A DNA stretch of 32,779 nucleotides from Chloroflexota bacterium (GTDB taxonomy: Bacteria; Chloroflexota; Anaerolineae; Anaerolineales; Anaerolineaceae), in NCBI GenBank assembly GCA_021372725.1, contig JAJFTV010000055.1, positions 1 to 32,779 on the forward strand, read 5' to 3'. Shown piece by piece: positions 7,333 through 14,378 of this stretch (position 1 is its first letter; every line of letters starts with the position of its first letter). The notes under the pieces were generated by a model. It ran no database searches and had not been told where the DNA came from. It saw nothing but the letters and a program-made list of their open reading frames with translations. Made by a program: the position numbers and the translations under genes.

Positions 7333-8340
7333 TCAAATCTCGACAACCTGCCCGGATTGAGAGCTTTGATAGGCGGCGTCGATAATCCGCATATTGACCC
7401 AGCCCTCTGTTCCTCCCGGCGATGGTTGTATATCCTGCTCGATGCAGCCGATAAAATAGGCCATCTGGCGTTCATACATGGCATGCACCGAATCGGCCTG
7501 GCGCGGAAAAGGATAACCGGCGTCAACCATCTCAATCTCTCCGTCGGGGTGGCGTAATTTGAGCCGGGTCGGGAAGATGGATCCATACCCCAGTGTGCCG
7601 TACACCCCGGCGGCTGCCTCGGCCCCTCCTGCGTAAGGCTGCCACCAACCGGCTTCCAGATGGGAGTAGGTTTCATCCTGCCAGGTGATGATCAGCTCGG
7701 CGGTATCGTCAACATCTGATTCGATGTAATGGGTGCCGGTCCTGGCAAAAACGCTTTTGGGCAGCGGGTCACCCAACAGGAAACGAGCCGTATCGATGGC
7801 ATGCACGCCCATATCCGCCAGCGCACCGCCCCCCGCCAGGTCTTTGCGGGTGAACCAGCCGGATGGTCCCCAATCCATGTGGATGCTGAAGCCATGTGTC
7901 CGTACGATATCACCCAGACGACCGGATTGAATCTGCGCCCTCAGCCATTTGACCTCTTCGTGAAAGCGCCAGTTGTGCGCCAGCATCAGCAGCGCACCGC
8001 TTTCAACACTGGCAGCCCACATGGCATTCGCTTCGGATGCGTTGAGCGCCATCGGTTTTTCCACCAGCACATGCATGCCGTGCCGCAGAGCAGCCATGGT
8101 TTGCGGCGCATGCAGCGCGTTGGGAGTGCCAACCACCAGTGCATCGGCGCCGCCGTCGGACAGCAAGTCATCCAGATCCGTAAAGGTGCGCGGGATATCA
8201 AATTCATTTGCAAAGGATTGCATGGATTCGCAGCGGTGATTGACCACTGCATACAACTCAACCTGTGGCAACAGTTTGGCTGCCCGGGCATGAACTTTTG
8301 AAACCCAGCCTGTTCCGGCAAATGCGAGTTTGATGGTCAT
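7333..8340 (-). CDS. Gfo/Idh/MocA-family NAD(P)-dependent oxidoreductase
   Basis: A 335-aa two-domain dehydrogenase of the glucose-fructose oxidoreductase / inositol dehydrogenase family, acting on sugars or related polyols. The N-terminal Rossmann fold carries FAGTGWVSKVHA (GxGxxS form of the dinucleotide loop, residues 9-14). The catalytic-lysine signature VEKPMAL places the lysine at 95. The C-terminal domain has the DMGVHAID signature (D176, H180, D183), which supplies the catalytic His and Asp. The start at 8340 is preceded by GGAGGGATC, an excellent ribosome-binding site; an upstream in-frame Met at 8391 has none. It is monocistronic and has a long inverted repeat upstream at 8395-8429. 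The substrate cannot be predicted. Confidence 0.93.
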   Translation of the reverse strand: MTIKLAFAGTGWVSKVHARAAKLLPQVELYAVVNHRCESMQSFANEFDIPRTFTDLDDLLSDGGADALVVGTPNALHAPQTMAALRHGMHVLVEKPMALNASEANAMWAASVESGALLMLAHNWRFHEEVKWLRAQIQSGRLGDIVRTHGFSIHMDWGPSGWFTRKDLAGGGALADMGVHAIDTARFLLGDPLPKSVFARTGTHYIESDVDDTAELIITWQDETYSHLEAGWWQPYAGGAEAAAGVYGTLGYGSIFPTRLKLRHPDGEIEMVDAGYPFPRQADSVHAMYERQMAYFIGCIEQDIQPSPGGTEGWVNMRIIDAAYQSSQSGQVVEI

Positions 8341-8394
8341 GATCCCTCCGTTTCGTTTTGTCTCCGCCCGCAGGCGGAGAATTTTAGTCACTTT

Positions 8395-8429
8395 TGTGAT
8401 TTTTGCACCGATTGCGGTTAAAAATCACA
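8395..8429 (-). promoter_or_regulatory. 35-bp nested inverted repeat upstream of the Gfo/Idh/MocA gene
   Basis: TGTGATTTTT (8395-8404) and AAAAATCACA (8420-8429) are perfect 10-bp inverted arms. Inside them ACCG (8407-8410) pairs with CGGT (8415-8418), so almost the whole 35 bp is symmetric. It lies 55 to 89 bp upstream of the dehydrogenase start, a usual place for an operator. A separate GC-rich hairpin, CTCCGCC-cgca-GGCGGAG, sits closer at 8362-8379. Confidence 0.45.
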
Positions 8430-8484
8430 ACATTGTTATTCGCGTTGATGGTCTGTTCATTTGTTATTTCGCCTATCCCCCTGC

Positions 8485-8506
8485 CCCCTTCCCATCCGGG
8501 AAGGGG
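8485..8506. repeat. CCCTTCCC palindromic repeat (REP-like)
   Basis: CCCCTTCCC (8485-8493) and GGGAAGGGG (8498-8506) are perfect 9-bp arms around a 4-nt loop. The same palindrome is at 27903-27927 and, degenerate, at 2470-2489. The surrounding 8341-8593 stretch contains no gene. Confidence 0.65.
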
Positions 8507-8593
8507 AAAAAGCCTTGTTGCCACTCAAACAAAACAGTTCCCTGCCTCTTGAGGGGTGGGGTGTTAATCTTGTGCCAGGAATTATTTTTCATA

Positions 8594-8836
8594 TTACTCA
8601 TTGCCTTTATACACCCTCATTACACGTTCTACGCATTCCACACAGGCTCTTTTTCCGAAACGAGCATACAGGAGCCTAAGAAAGGGATGCAGCCCGGATG
8701 CGCTAGCGAGCGTGGAAAGCAGGTTCCGGTTGAGCAGGTTTTGTCCAACGGAAACCGCCGGTCCTAATCCATCGCCGATGGTGAGATCGACATCTTTTAA
8801 ATTATGCTCGTGGGCGCCATGAATGCGGATTGGCAT
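8594..8836 (-). pseudogene. Internally deleted UvrA-like ATPase remnant
   Basis: The 80-aa reading frame begins like UvrA-type ABC ATPases: MPIRIHGAHEHNLKDVDLTI followed by GDGL. It then jumps to GPAVSVGQNLLNRN and LHPFLRLLYARFGKRAC-VEC, which in the family lies roughly a hundred residues later, just before the first zinc-finger cysteines. The Walker A loop and the segment between are missing, and the frame soon ends in unrelated residues after the CVEC motif. A good ribosome-binding site (AGGGGAG, 7 nt upstream) is still present, so the inactivation looks fairly recent. The rest of the roughly 800-900-residue protein is absent from the downstream 250 bp. It probably derives from the UvrA paralogue group linked to drug or DNA-damage tolerance rather than the housekeeping copy. 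Confidence 0.8.
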
Positions 8837-9115
8837 GAACAGACTCCCCTGGTAACCGATAGCAGTAGTATATCAAACTGCCGGTTTCCTTGCCCATCTT
8901 CCGGGGTGGAAACCCGAACGGAATGCTAAAAGAATTCCAATCACTTCTTAATAACTTCTTAAGATGATCTGGATATACTAATTGACAAATAAAAGAACAA
9001 ATTCGTTGAAACAGATAATGCATCCAATAATCCGGCAAGTATTGACAGGTGCGAAGTAAATAAAAAAATATGAGATGCAATTTCCCTCCAAGATGCTTGA
9101 ATAACTGAAGCCAAA

Positions 9116-9177
9116 TCCCTGGCATTCAACCCCGATTAACAGTCCGGTACAGACTGATAAAGTAAGAATGCCAGGGA
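9116..9177. repeat. Inverted repeat, 12-bp arms, nested hairpin
   Basis: TCCCTGGCATTC (9116-9127) and GAATGCCAGGGA (9166-9177) match perfectly with 38 bp between them. Inside, CAGTC and GACTG (from about 9140 to 9156) can form a second small stem. The function is unknown; it could be a cruciform, a small structured RNA or the ends of a tiny mobile element. Confidence 0.5.
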
Positions 9178-9303
9178 AAAGGCCCCTTGCAAGGAGTAAA
9201 CAAGACATCGGCTGATTTGTCTGAAAACTGACCCTAAACTTCTCCTTATCGATGTAGAAAGGAGTACTCATAAGTCAATTGATCCTGATTCTCCCTAGAC
9301 CCC

Positions 9304-9339
9304 ACCTTCACCCCGATTGGACAACAGCGGGGTGAAGGT
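9304..9339. terminator. Strong orphan stem-loop
   Basis: ACCTTCACCCCG (9304-9315) pairs perfectly with CGGGGTGAAGGT (9328-9339) around a 12-nt loop. The stem is strong enough for a terminator, but the flank is only TATTAA on the plus strand and there is no T-run on the minus strand. There is no gene immediately upstream on either strand, so its role is open. Confidence 0.4.
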
Positions 9340-9397
9340 TATTAATGGTGTGTTTCGTTTGGTTGTCACACTGATTGCACCACCCTAACAACAGTTT

Positions 9398-9500
9398 TGT
9401 CATTCCGACCGGCGGGAGGAATTCGCCCAAAGGCGTATCTGTATATCCGGCCAATTTATCGCCAGCTCCCGGGCGGATGTTTCGCTTTGCTCAACATGAC
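9398..9500. repeat. Head-to-head pair of hairpin-repeat arms
   Basis: The left arm has ATTCC (9402-9406) paired with GGAAT (9418-9422) over an 11-nt loop. The right arm, inverted, has ATGTT (9477-9481) paired with AACAT (9493-9497), also over 11 nt. Both belong to the same family as the array at 1-375 but have different, still complementary stem bases. Confidence 0.7.
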
Positions 9501-9576
9501 AACGTGGAAAAATTTCGCCTGATCGTCATCCGGTCGCCCTTTCAAACAATTTCTCCTGAATAAGAAAAAATAAGGC

Positions 9577-9606
9577 TATAATTTGCTGTGAATAACGTCC
9601 CGTTAT
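9577..9606 (+). promoter_or_regulatory. -10 box and palindromic operator of the metal-uptake operon
   Basis: TATAAT (9577-9582) is followed at the expected transcription start by the perfect inverted repeat ATAACG-tcc-CGTTAT (9592-9606). No good -35 box is visible 17 bp upstream of the -10. A metal-sensing repressor (Zur, MntR/DtxR or Fur type) would be the expected ligand, because the operon encodes a Mn/Zn transporter. The palindrome does not match a consensus I can name with confidence. Confidence 0.5.
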
Positions 9607-9623
9607 CCACAGGGAGTGATCGA

Positions 9624-10544
9624 TTGAATAAGATTAACTTTGTCATATTTGCAGTTTTGCTGATCCTGCTGGCGGCCTGCGGCGGACAAAAAACCTCTAC
9701 GGAGACGTCTCCTGCCGGGAATGCCGGTCTTAGCGTGGTAGCCACCACCAGCATTGTCGGTGATGTGGTTGCCCAGGTAGGCGGTGAGTATATCGACCTG
9801 AAAGTGCTGCTGCCTGTAGGTACCGATCCTCACAGTTACAGTCCCACTCCTCAGGACGCTGCCATGCTGGCCGATGCTGATGTAGTCTTTGCCAATGGGG
9901 CCGGTCTGGAATCCTTTCTGGGCACTTTACTGGAAAGCGCCGGAGCTACTGACAAGCTGGTGACAGTCTCGGATGGTATCACCCTGCTGGAGGGGACTGG
10001 CGATGCGCATGGTCACGGCGCGGATCCTCATACCTGGACGGATCCCAACAATGTCAAAATTTGGGTCAATAATATCCAGAAAGCACTCAGTACGGCGGAT
10101 TCTAAAAATGCGACGGTTTATCAATCCAACGCCGATACCTACCTCAAACAACTGGATGAGCTGGATGGCTGGATCCGTGGACAGGTTGCCCTGATCCCTG
10201 AGGGAAAACGCAGCCTGGTGACCGACCACATGGAGCAGGGGTATTTTGCGCAGGAATACGGTTTTAACATGGTGGGCGCTCTTATCCCCGGTTACAGCAC
10301 ACTCTCGGAACCTGCTGCCAAAGACCTGGCGGCAATTGAAGACGCCATCCGTAGCCTGGGTGTGACGGCTGTATTTGTCGGCAATACGGTCAACCCCAAC
10401 CTTGCCGAACGGGTTGCCGTCGATACCGGTACGCAACTGGTGTATATCTATTCCGGCTCACTCAGCCCGGCTGATGGTGAAGCTGCAACCTATCTGGATT
10501 ACATGCGATATAATGTCAACGCCATCGTCGGGGCATTGAAGTGA
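9624..10544 (+). CDS. Mn/Zn ABC transporter substrate-binding lipoprotein (ZnuA/TroA family)
   Basis: This cluster A-I solute-binding protein captures Zn(II) or Mn(II) outside the membrane and delivers it to the ABC transporter encoded downstream. With a TTG start at 9624 it is 306 aa, with a short lipoprotein signal peptide ending LLAAC (lipid-anchored Cys19). The expected metal ligands are in place: H70 (DPHSY), H136 (DPHTW), H202 (TDHMEQGYF) and probably D267. A short His-rich loop, HGHGADPH, precedes the second ligand, as in many zinc-binding members. The TTG is preferred because AGGGAG lies 8 nt upstream and it gives a normal signal peptide. A GTG at 9588 in the same frame overlaps the probable transcription start and operator. 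Confidence 0.92.
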   Translation: MNKINFVIFAVLLILLAACGGQKTSTETSPAGNAGLSVVATTSIVGDVVAQVGGEYIDLKVLLPVGTDPHSYSPTPQDAAMLADADVVFANGAGLESFLGTLLESAGATDKLVTVSDGITLLEGTGDAHGHGADPHTWTDPNNVKIWVNNIQKALSTADSKNATVYQSNADTYLKQLDELDGWIRGQVALIPEGKRSLVTDHMEQGYFAQEYGFNMVGALIPGYSTLSEPAAKDLAAIEDAIRSLGVTAVFVGNTVNPNLAERVAVDTGTQLVYIYSGSLSPADGEAATYLDYMRYNVNAIVGALK

Positions 10545-10571
10545 CCATTTCGCAGCATGTTTTCCATTTTC

Positions 10572-10588
10572 CGCCCCTAATGGGCGGG
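10572..10588 (+). promoter_or_regulatory. Intercistronic hairpin in the metal-uptake operon
   Basis: CCGCCC-ctaat-GGGCGG sits in the 100-bp gap between the binding-protein and ATPase genes. There is no T-run, so it is more likely an mRNA-stabilising or partial-attenuation structure that keeps the binding protein more abundant than the transporter. That role is inference. Confidence 0.4.
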
Positions 10589-10644
10589 GATAAAGGGTGA
10601 GGTGAAAAAGTGATTTTAGATTGATTTTTCCCCAACCTCGATGA

Positions 10645-11517
10645 ATGACTAAGTATGAAAATAAAAACATGAGCATACTAAAAGAACTTCGCCAGACCAG
10701 CGAGAACCTGGGCAAGCACCATGTGCCGCATGAACCCAACACCCCCATCCTCAGGGTGGAGGATCTCACCGTACGTTATGAAAGCGGTTATGCCCTGGAG
10801 AAAGTGAGCTTTGAGCTTCAGGCTGCCCAGCGCCTGGCGGTTGTCGGGCCGAATGGGGCCGGAAAAAGCACCCTTTTCAAGGTTATTGCAGGGGTATTTT
10901 CCACCTACCAGGGCCGGGTGGATATTTCAGGCCATGAACCCAGCGTCCACATCTGCATTGCTTATGTGCCGCAGCGCAACCAGGTGGATTGGTCTTTCCC
11001 GGTCACCGTTGAAGATGTGGTGATGATGGGGCGGATTGGAAAAATGGGCTTGTTCCGCAATCCCACCCGCCATGATTGGGAACTGGTTCACAATGCTCTG
11101 GATATTGTGGGGATTGCTGATCTTGCAAAGCGCCAGATCAGCCAGCTTTCAGGTGGACAGCAGCAGCGCATGTTTATTGCCCGCTCTTTGTCACAAGAAG
11201 CTGAACTCATGCTGATGGATGAACCACTCACCGGGCTGGACGCCAACTCGGAAGAGGATATTTTTAATATTTTCGACGAACTGAAACGGCGCGGCGTCAC
11301 CGTTTTGGTCTCACTGCATAACCTGCGCATGGCATCCCGGCGCTTTGACCAGGTGCTTCTGTTGAACCACCGCATGCTGGGCATTGGCAGCCCGGCTGAT
11401 GTGCTCACCCAGGAGAACCTGTTTCAGGCTTACGGCGGACAACTTCACCAGGTATCCACCGTTGATGGTACGTTTGCGCTCGGCGATACTGGCTGCGACC
11501 ACGAGGATGAACTTTGA
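10645..11517 (+). CDS. Mn/Zn ABC transporter ATP-binding protein (ZnuC-like)
   Basis: A 290-aa nucleotide-binding subunit that powers metal import together with the permease that overlaps it. Walker A is VGPNGAGKST, the Q-loop region is YVPQRNQVDWSFPVTV (characteristic of manganese/zinc transporters of this family), the signature is QLSGGQQQR, Walker B is LMLMDEPLTGLD and the H-loop is SLHNL. About 35 residues precede the first strand of the ATPase fold, slightly longer than usual. The ATG at 10645 lacks a clear ribosome-binding site, and the ATG at 10669 is equally possible. The C-terminus has a His/Asp/Glu-rich end (CDHEDEL). Its TGA overlaps the TTG start of the permease gene. Confidence 0.94.
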   Translation: MTKYENKNMSILKELRQTSENLGKHHVPHEPNTPILRVEDLTVRYESGYALEKVSFELQAAQRLAVVGPNGAGKSTLFKVIAGVFSTYQGRVDISGHEPSVHICIAYVPQRNQVDWSFPVTVEDVVMMGRIGKMGLFRNPTRHDWELVHNALDIVGIADLAKRQISQLSGGQQQRMFIARSLSQEAELMLMDEPLTGLDANSEEDIFNIFDELKRRGVTVLVSLHNLRMASRRFDQVLLLNHRMLGIGSPADVLTQENLFQAYGGQLHQVSTVDGTFALGDTGCDHEDEL

Positions 11518-12356
11518 TCCATTTCCTGCTTGAACCACTCAAATACAGTTTTATGGGGCGTGGAATGATTGCAGCCGTACTGGTGGGGATTGTTTGTGCG
11601 GTGGTTGGCACTTATGTGGTGCTGCGCGGCATGGCCTTCTTTGGCGATGCGCTTTCCCATGCCATTCTTCCGGGGATCGCGGTGGGTTACCTGGTGGGGG
11701 GCGGAGCACGTGAACCACTGTTCTGGTGGGCGCTGGTCACTGCCATTGCCAGTTCACTCGGCATTGGAGCCATCAGCCGCAGCACCCGTATTAAGGAAGA
11801 TACCGCCATTGGGATTGTTTTTGCGGGTACATTTGCCCTGGGGGTGGTTTTGATCTCCACTGTTCGCAATTACAGCGTCGACCTGACCCATTTCTTGTTT
11901 GGCGATGTACTGAGCGTGCAGTCGTCTGACCTGATACTGACCGCCGTATTTGGCGGGTTGGTTCTTCTGACGATTGTGGCTTTTTACAAGGAATTCATGG
12001 TGGTGTCATTTGACCCCATTCTGGCGACCACCCTGCGCCTGCCGGTTCGTCTACTGGACATTCTGCTGCTGATATTGATCGCCGTGACAATCGTGGTGTC
12101 ACTGCAAACGGTGGGAGTATCGCTGATGGTGGCCATGCTGGTCACACCGGCTGCCACGGCATATTTGCTCACCCGACGGCTGCCGGTGATGATGGTCCTC
12201 GCAGCCCTGATCGCCTCGTTTTCAGGTGTTGTTGGTTTATATTTATCCTATTATCTCAGCATCGCTTCCGGGGCTGCCATTGTGTTAACCTGCACAACGA
12301 TCTTTGGGATTGTGTGGATCTGGCAGACCCTCCGCGGGCGCAGGCGCGCCGCCTGA
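11514..12356 (+). CDS. Mn/Zn ABC transporter permease (ZnuB/ABC-3 family)
   Basis: A 280-aa integral membrane protein with about eight hydrophobic helices, the usual size and hydrophobicity pattern of ABC-3 permeases. Conserved features include the early segment GDALSHAILPGIAVGYL, the cytoplasmic EDTAIGIVFAGTFALG stretch near the middle that contacts the ATPase, and VSLMVAMLVTPAATAYLL. It starts at TTG 11514, overlapping the TGA of the ATPase gene by four bases, so the two are translationally coupled. It is the last gene of the operon. Confidence 0.94.
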   Translation: MIHFLLEPLKYSFMGRGMIAAVLVGIVCAVVGTYVVLRGMAFFGDALSHAILPGIAVGYLVGGGAREPLFWWALVTAIASSLGIGAISRSTRIKEDTAIGIVFAGTFALGVVLISTVRNYSVDLTHFLFGDVLSVQSSDLILTAVFGGLVLLTIVAFYKEFMVVSFDPILATTLRLPVRLLDILLLILIAVTIVVSLQTVGVSLMVAMLVTPAATAYLLTRRLPVMMVLAALIASFSGVVGLYLSYYLSIASGAAIVLTCTTIFGIVWIWQTLRGRRRAA

Positions 12357-12368
12357 TTTTATCGAATA

Positions 12369-12433
12369 CCCATCCCTTCCCACCGGGGATCGGGGGATGG
12401 GGAATTCCCCTTAATCTCCATTTTGGAGAAATT
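12369..12433. terminator. Stem-loops between convergent transporter and GNAT genes
   Basis: CCCATCCC (12369-12376) pairs with GGGATGGG (12394-12401), overlapping the palindrome GGGGAATTCCCC (12399-12410). These are followed by TCTCC-atttt-GGAGA and then AATTAAAAAGG. On the minus strand the last hairpin is preceded by a run of T residues, not followed by one, so neither direction has a textbook terminator. The position between two converging genes supports a termination role. Confidence 0.45.
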
Positions 12434-12450
12434 AAAAAGGCCGTTGCGTC

Positions 12451-12876
12451 CTAGAGCGGATAACGGTACAGATTCGTCTCCCACTTCATAAAACCAAGCT
12501 GTTGGTATAAGCGATTGGCAGCCTCTCTGGCAGGGCGCGATGTCAGGCTGAGAGAATGAGCGCCCATGCTGCGCGCCGTCTCGATCAATGTACGCGTCAG
12601 GGATTCACCGACCCCCTGCCGGCGGTAGGCCTCATCCACTACCACGTCTTCGATCCAGGCATGTAGCCCGCTCGGCGTGCGGTAGCAGCCCAGGGCGGCT
12701 GCCCCGGCAATCTCGCCGTTCACGCGCGCCATAAATATCCGGCAACTTTCAGATGTGATCATCTGCTCCAGTTCCTCGCGGGTGGGCGCCGGCAGATTGG
12801 TTAACTGTGGAAACAGGCGCTCAAATGCGGTGACTGTTTCATCGCTGATTTCTAAAAGTTCGTATATTTCCATCAT
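12451..12876 (-). CDS. GNAT-family N-acetyltransferase
   Basis: A 141-aa single-domain acetyl-CoA-dependent acetyltransferase. The acetyl-CoA loop is visible as VVVDEAYRRQGVGESLTRTLIETA (motif A, RRQGVG), preceded by the strand WIEDVVVD and followed by SLTSRPAREAANRLYQQLGF (motif B, ending with the common LYxxLGF). It starts three bases after the stop of the lipoprotein gene on the same strand, so the two are co-transcribed. Two adjacent ATG codons are possible starts. The substrate is unknown. Confidence 0.92.
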   Translation of the reverse strand: MMEIYELLEISDETVTAFERLFPQLTNLPAPTREELEQMITSESCRIFMARVNGEIAGAAALGCYRTPSGLHAWIEDVVVDEAYRRQGVGESLTRTLIETARSMGAHSLSLTSRPAREAANRLYQQLGFMKWETNLYRYPL

Positions 12877-12879
12877 TAC

Positions 12880-13575
12880 TTACGGTGTCACCCAGCGAAA
12901 ACTGCCCATCATCTGTTCGATGACTGCTGTTTCGGCTTCGAAATCATATTCCGGCGGCGGCGTGGGATAGTTGTAGCGGTTGGTTGAGTGCAGGACAAAA
13001 CCAAAACTGGCACACATTCCATCCCTGCCTGTGGAATAGGCAATCCAGTTGTAGTAATTTCCTGCGCCGGCATCTGAACCGCTCTGTTTAATGAAGGAAA
13101 GCCCATTGATGACCAACTCTTCCGTTTGGACTGCCTCAGGTACATAGCCGGTCGCCAGCGGGCTGGTGCAGGTTTCGCCGTTTTCCTGCACGGTGATCTC
13201 TACATATTTTTCACCCAGATTGGTGCCGGGCAGAACGCTCAGGTCGATATGGGTTATCCCGGCATCTGTTGTTCCCAAGATGGAATCCGGTGGGTATTGG
13301 ATAAGGAAACCGTGGGTGTTGTCACAGTAAAACGGCCAGTCTGCGATGGGCAGTGTTGCCGGCGGGCATGCGGACACATCACCACCGATTCCGGCCGGCG
13401 GTGAGCTGGTCATGACGGCCATGGTTGCCGTGGGCTGCTCCGTGGGTGATATGGTTGTCGTGAAGGTGGCAGGTGGTATCGCAGTCTCCGTAGGCAATGC
13501 TTCACTTTTCACACATGCTGACGTGAACAGGATGACGATCAACAGGATACAGGAAATCATGAATGGCCGGCGCAT
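12880..13575 (-). CDS. Secreted lipoprotein of unknown function
   Basis: A 231-aa protein with a type II signal peptide: Arg-Arg at the N-terminus, a hydrophobic core and the lipobox FTSAC (Cys21). A Thr/Pro/Ser-rich linker (about 24-62) tethers a globular domain (about 65-231) to the membrane. The domain begins ACPPATLPIADWPFYCDNTHGFLIQYPPDS and contains paired cysteines. The pattern of a strand-rich start 'THGFLIQYPP' resembles domains found in many bacterial extracellular proteins that start with a 'GFSIxYP' motif. I do not recognise a function. AAGAGG lies 6 nt before the ATG. It is the first gene of a pair with the GNAT gene. Confidence 0.85.
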   Translation of the reverse strand: MRRPFMISCILLIVILFTSACVKSEALPTETAIPPATFTTTISPTEQPTATMAVMTSSPPAGIGGDVSACPPATLPIADWPFYCDNTHGFLIQYPPDSILGTTDAGITHIDLSVLPGTNLGEKYVEITVQENGETCTSPLATGYVPEAVQTEELVINGLSFIKQSGSDAGAGNYYNWIAYSTGRDGMCASFGFVLHSTNRYNYPTPPPEYDFEAETAVIEQMMGSFRWVTP

Positions 13576-13748
13576 AAGAACCTCTTTTTATATTCAAGCA
13601 GTCGGAACTTCCAAGAACCATGCAACAGATGGGATATAATACAAAAAATCTTCACAAGTTGGATCTTCATAGCCCGCGGCTTCTGTTTTAATGTCTGATA
13701 AAAACATTATACGTCAAATTGAAACTACCCAGGAGTGGGGGGAAATCC

Positions 13749-14378
13749 ATGAATAAGGAACATCTGGTGTTTAAACCGGTCACCATCAATGAGTGGCCGG
13801 ATATGCAGGCATTATTTGAGGATTGCCCATTCCGTGGTTGCTGGTGCATGTACTGGCGCAGGCGCCGGACAGAGTTTGATAAGGGCATGGGGGAGGGCAA
13901 CCTGCGCGCCATGCAGCAGGCCATTGAAAGCGGAACGGTGCCCGGCCTGCTGGCATATCGCGACGGGAAACCTGTAGGCTGGGTTTCGGTGGGCTCCCGG
14001 GAAGATTTTACCGCACTGGAACGTTCCCGCGTCCTTAAACGGTTCGATGACCAGCCGGTCTGGTCCATCGTGTGCTTTTTGGCAGCAAAATCAGAACGCG
14101 GCAAAGGGATTTTGCCTTCCTTAATCCGCGGAGCAGTAAAATATGCAGCCAGCAAAGGTGCATCCATTGTCGAAGCCTATCCACTGATTCCCGAGGAAAG
14201 CCGCAACCCGCGCATGAGCAGCTACATGGGTATGCTGTCCACTTTCAAAAAACTGGGTTTTCAGGAGGTGGCGCGCCCTTCCAGAATGCGGGCTGTCGTT
14301 CGTTTCTTCATCCAGGATTCGAAAATACAAAATTTGGATTGCCAAATTTTGCCCAAAGACACGGAGGTTGTTTCATGA
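13749..14378 (+). CDS. GNAT-family N-acetyltransferase with CWCMYW motif
   Basis: A 209-aa acetyltransferase-fold protein. An unusual Cys-rich signature, CPFRGCWCMYWRRRR, lies near residues 22-37. The acetyl-CoA region reads WSIVCFLAAKSERGKGILPSLIRGAVKYAASKGASIVEAYPL, with RGKGI as the pyrophosphate loop. After the fold a basic C-terminal extension continues for about 30 residues. The start at 13749 follows a GGGGGGAAA ribosome-binding site; a TTG at 13719 in the same frame lacks one. The stop overlaps the start of the CorC-like gene (ATGA), so the genes are coupled. The substrate is not known. Confidence 0.88.
   Translation: MNKEHLVFKPVTINEWPDMQALFEDCPFRGCWCMYWRRRRTEFDKGMGEGNLRAMQQAIESGTVPGLLAYRDGKPVGWVSVGSREDFTALERSRVLKRFDDQPVWSIVCFLAAKSERGKGILPSLIRGAVKYAASKGASIVEAYPLIPEESRNPRMSSYMGMLSTFKKLGFQEVARPSRMRAVVRFFIQDSKIQNLDCQILPKDTEVVS

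Larger units (their letters stand above)
8837..9576. other. 740-bp intergenic stretch without an intact gene
   Basis: No convincing coding frame is seen; minus-strand frames here (for example 8978-9271) lack ribosome-binding sites and recognisable motifs. The region holds a 12-bp inverted repeat at 9116-9177, a 12-bp stem-loop at 9304-9339 and a head-to-head hairpin-repeat pair at 9398-9500. Part of it (about 8930-9080) is clearly more AT-rich than the flanking genes. Confidence 0.6.

Noticed and set aside
8395..8429. CRP-type binding site (TGTGA and TCACA half-sites)
   Set aside because: The half-sites are 25 bp apart rather than 6, so it is not a standard CRP site even though the ends look alike.
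8978..9271. Hydrophobic 97-aa minus-strand frame in the gene-free region
   Set aside because: It has no convincing ribosome-binding site, no family motif and AT-rich low-complexity composition; it is crossed by an inverted repeat.
13635..13640. TATAAT as a promoter between the divergent lipoprotein and GNAT genes
   Set aside because: No -35 box at an acceptable distance was found on either strand.
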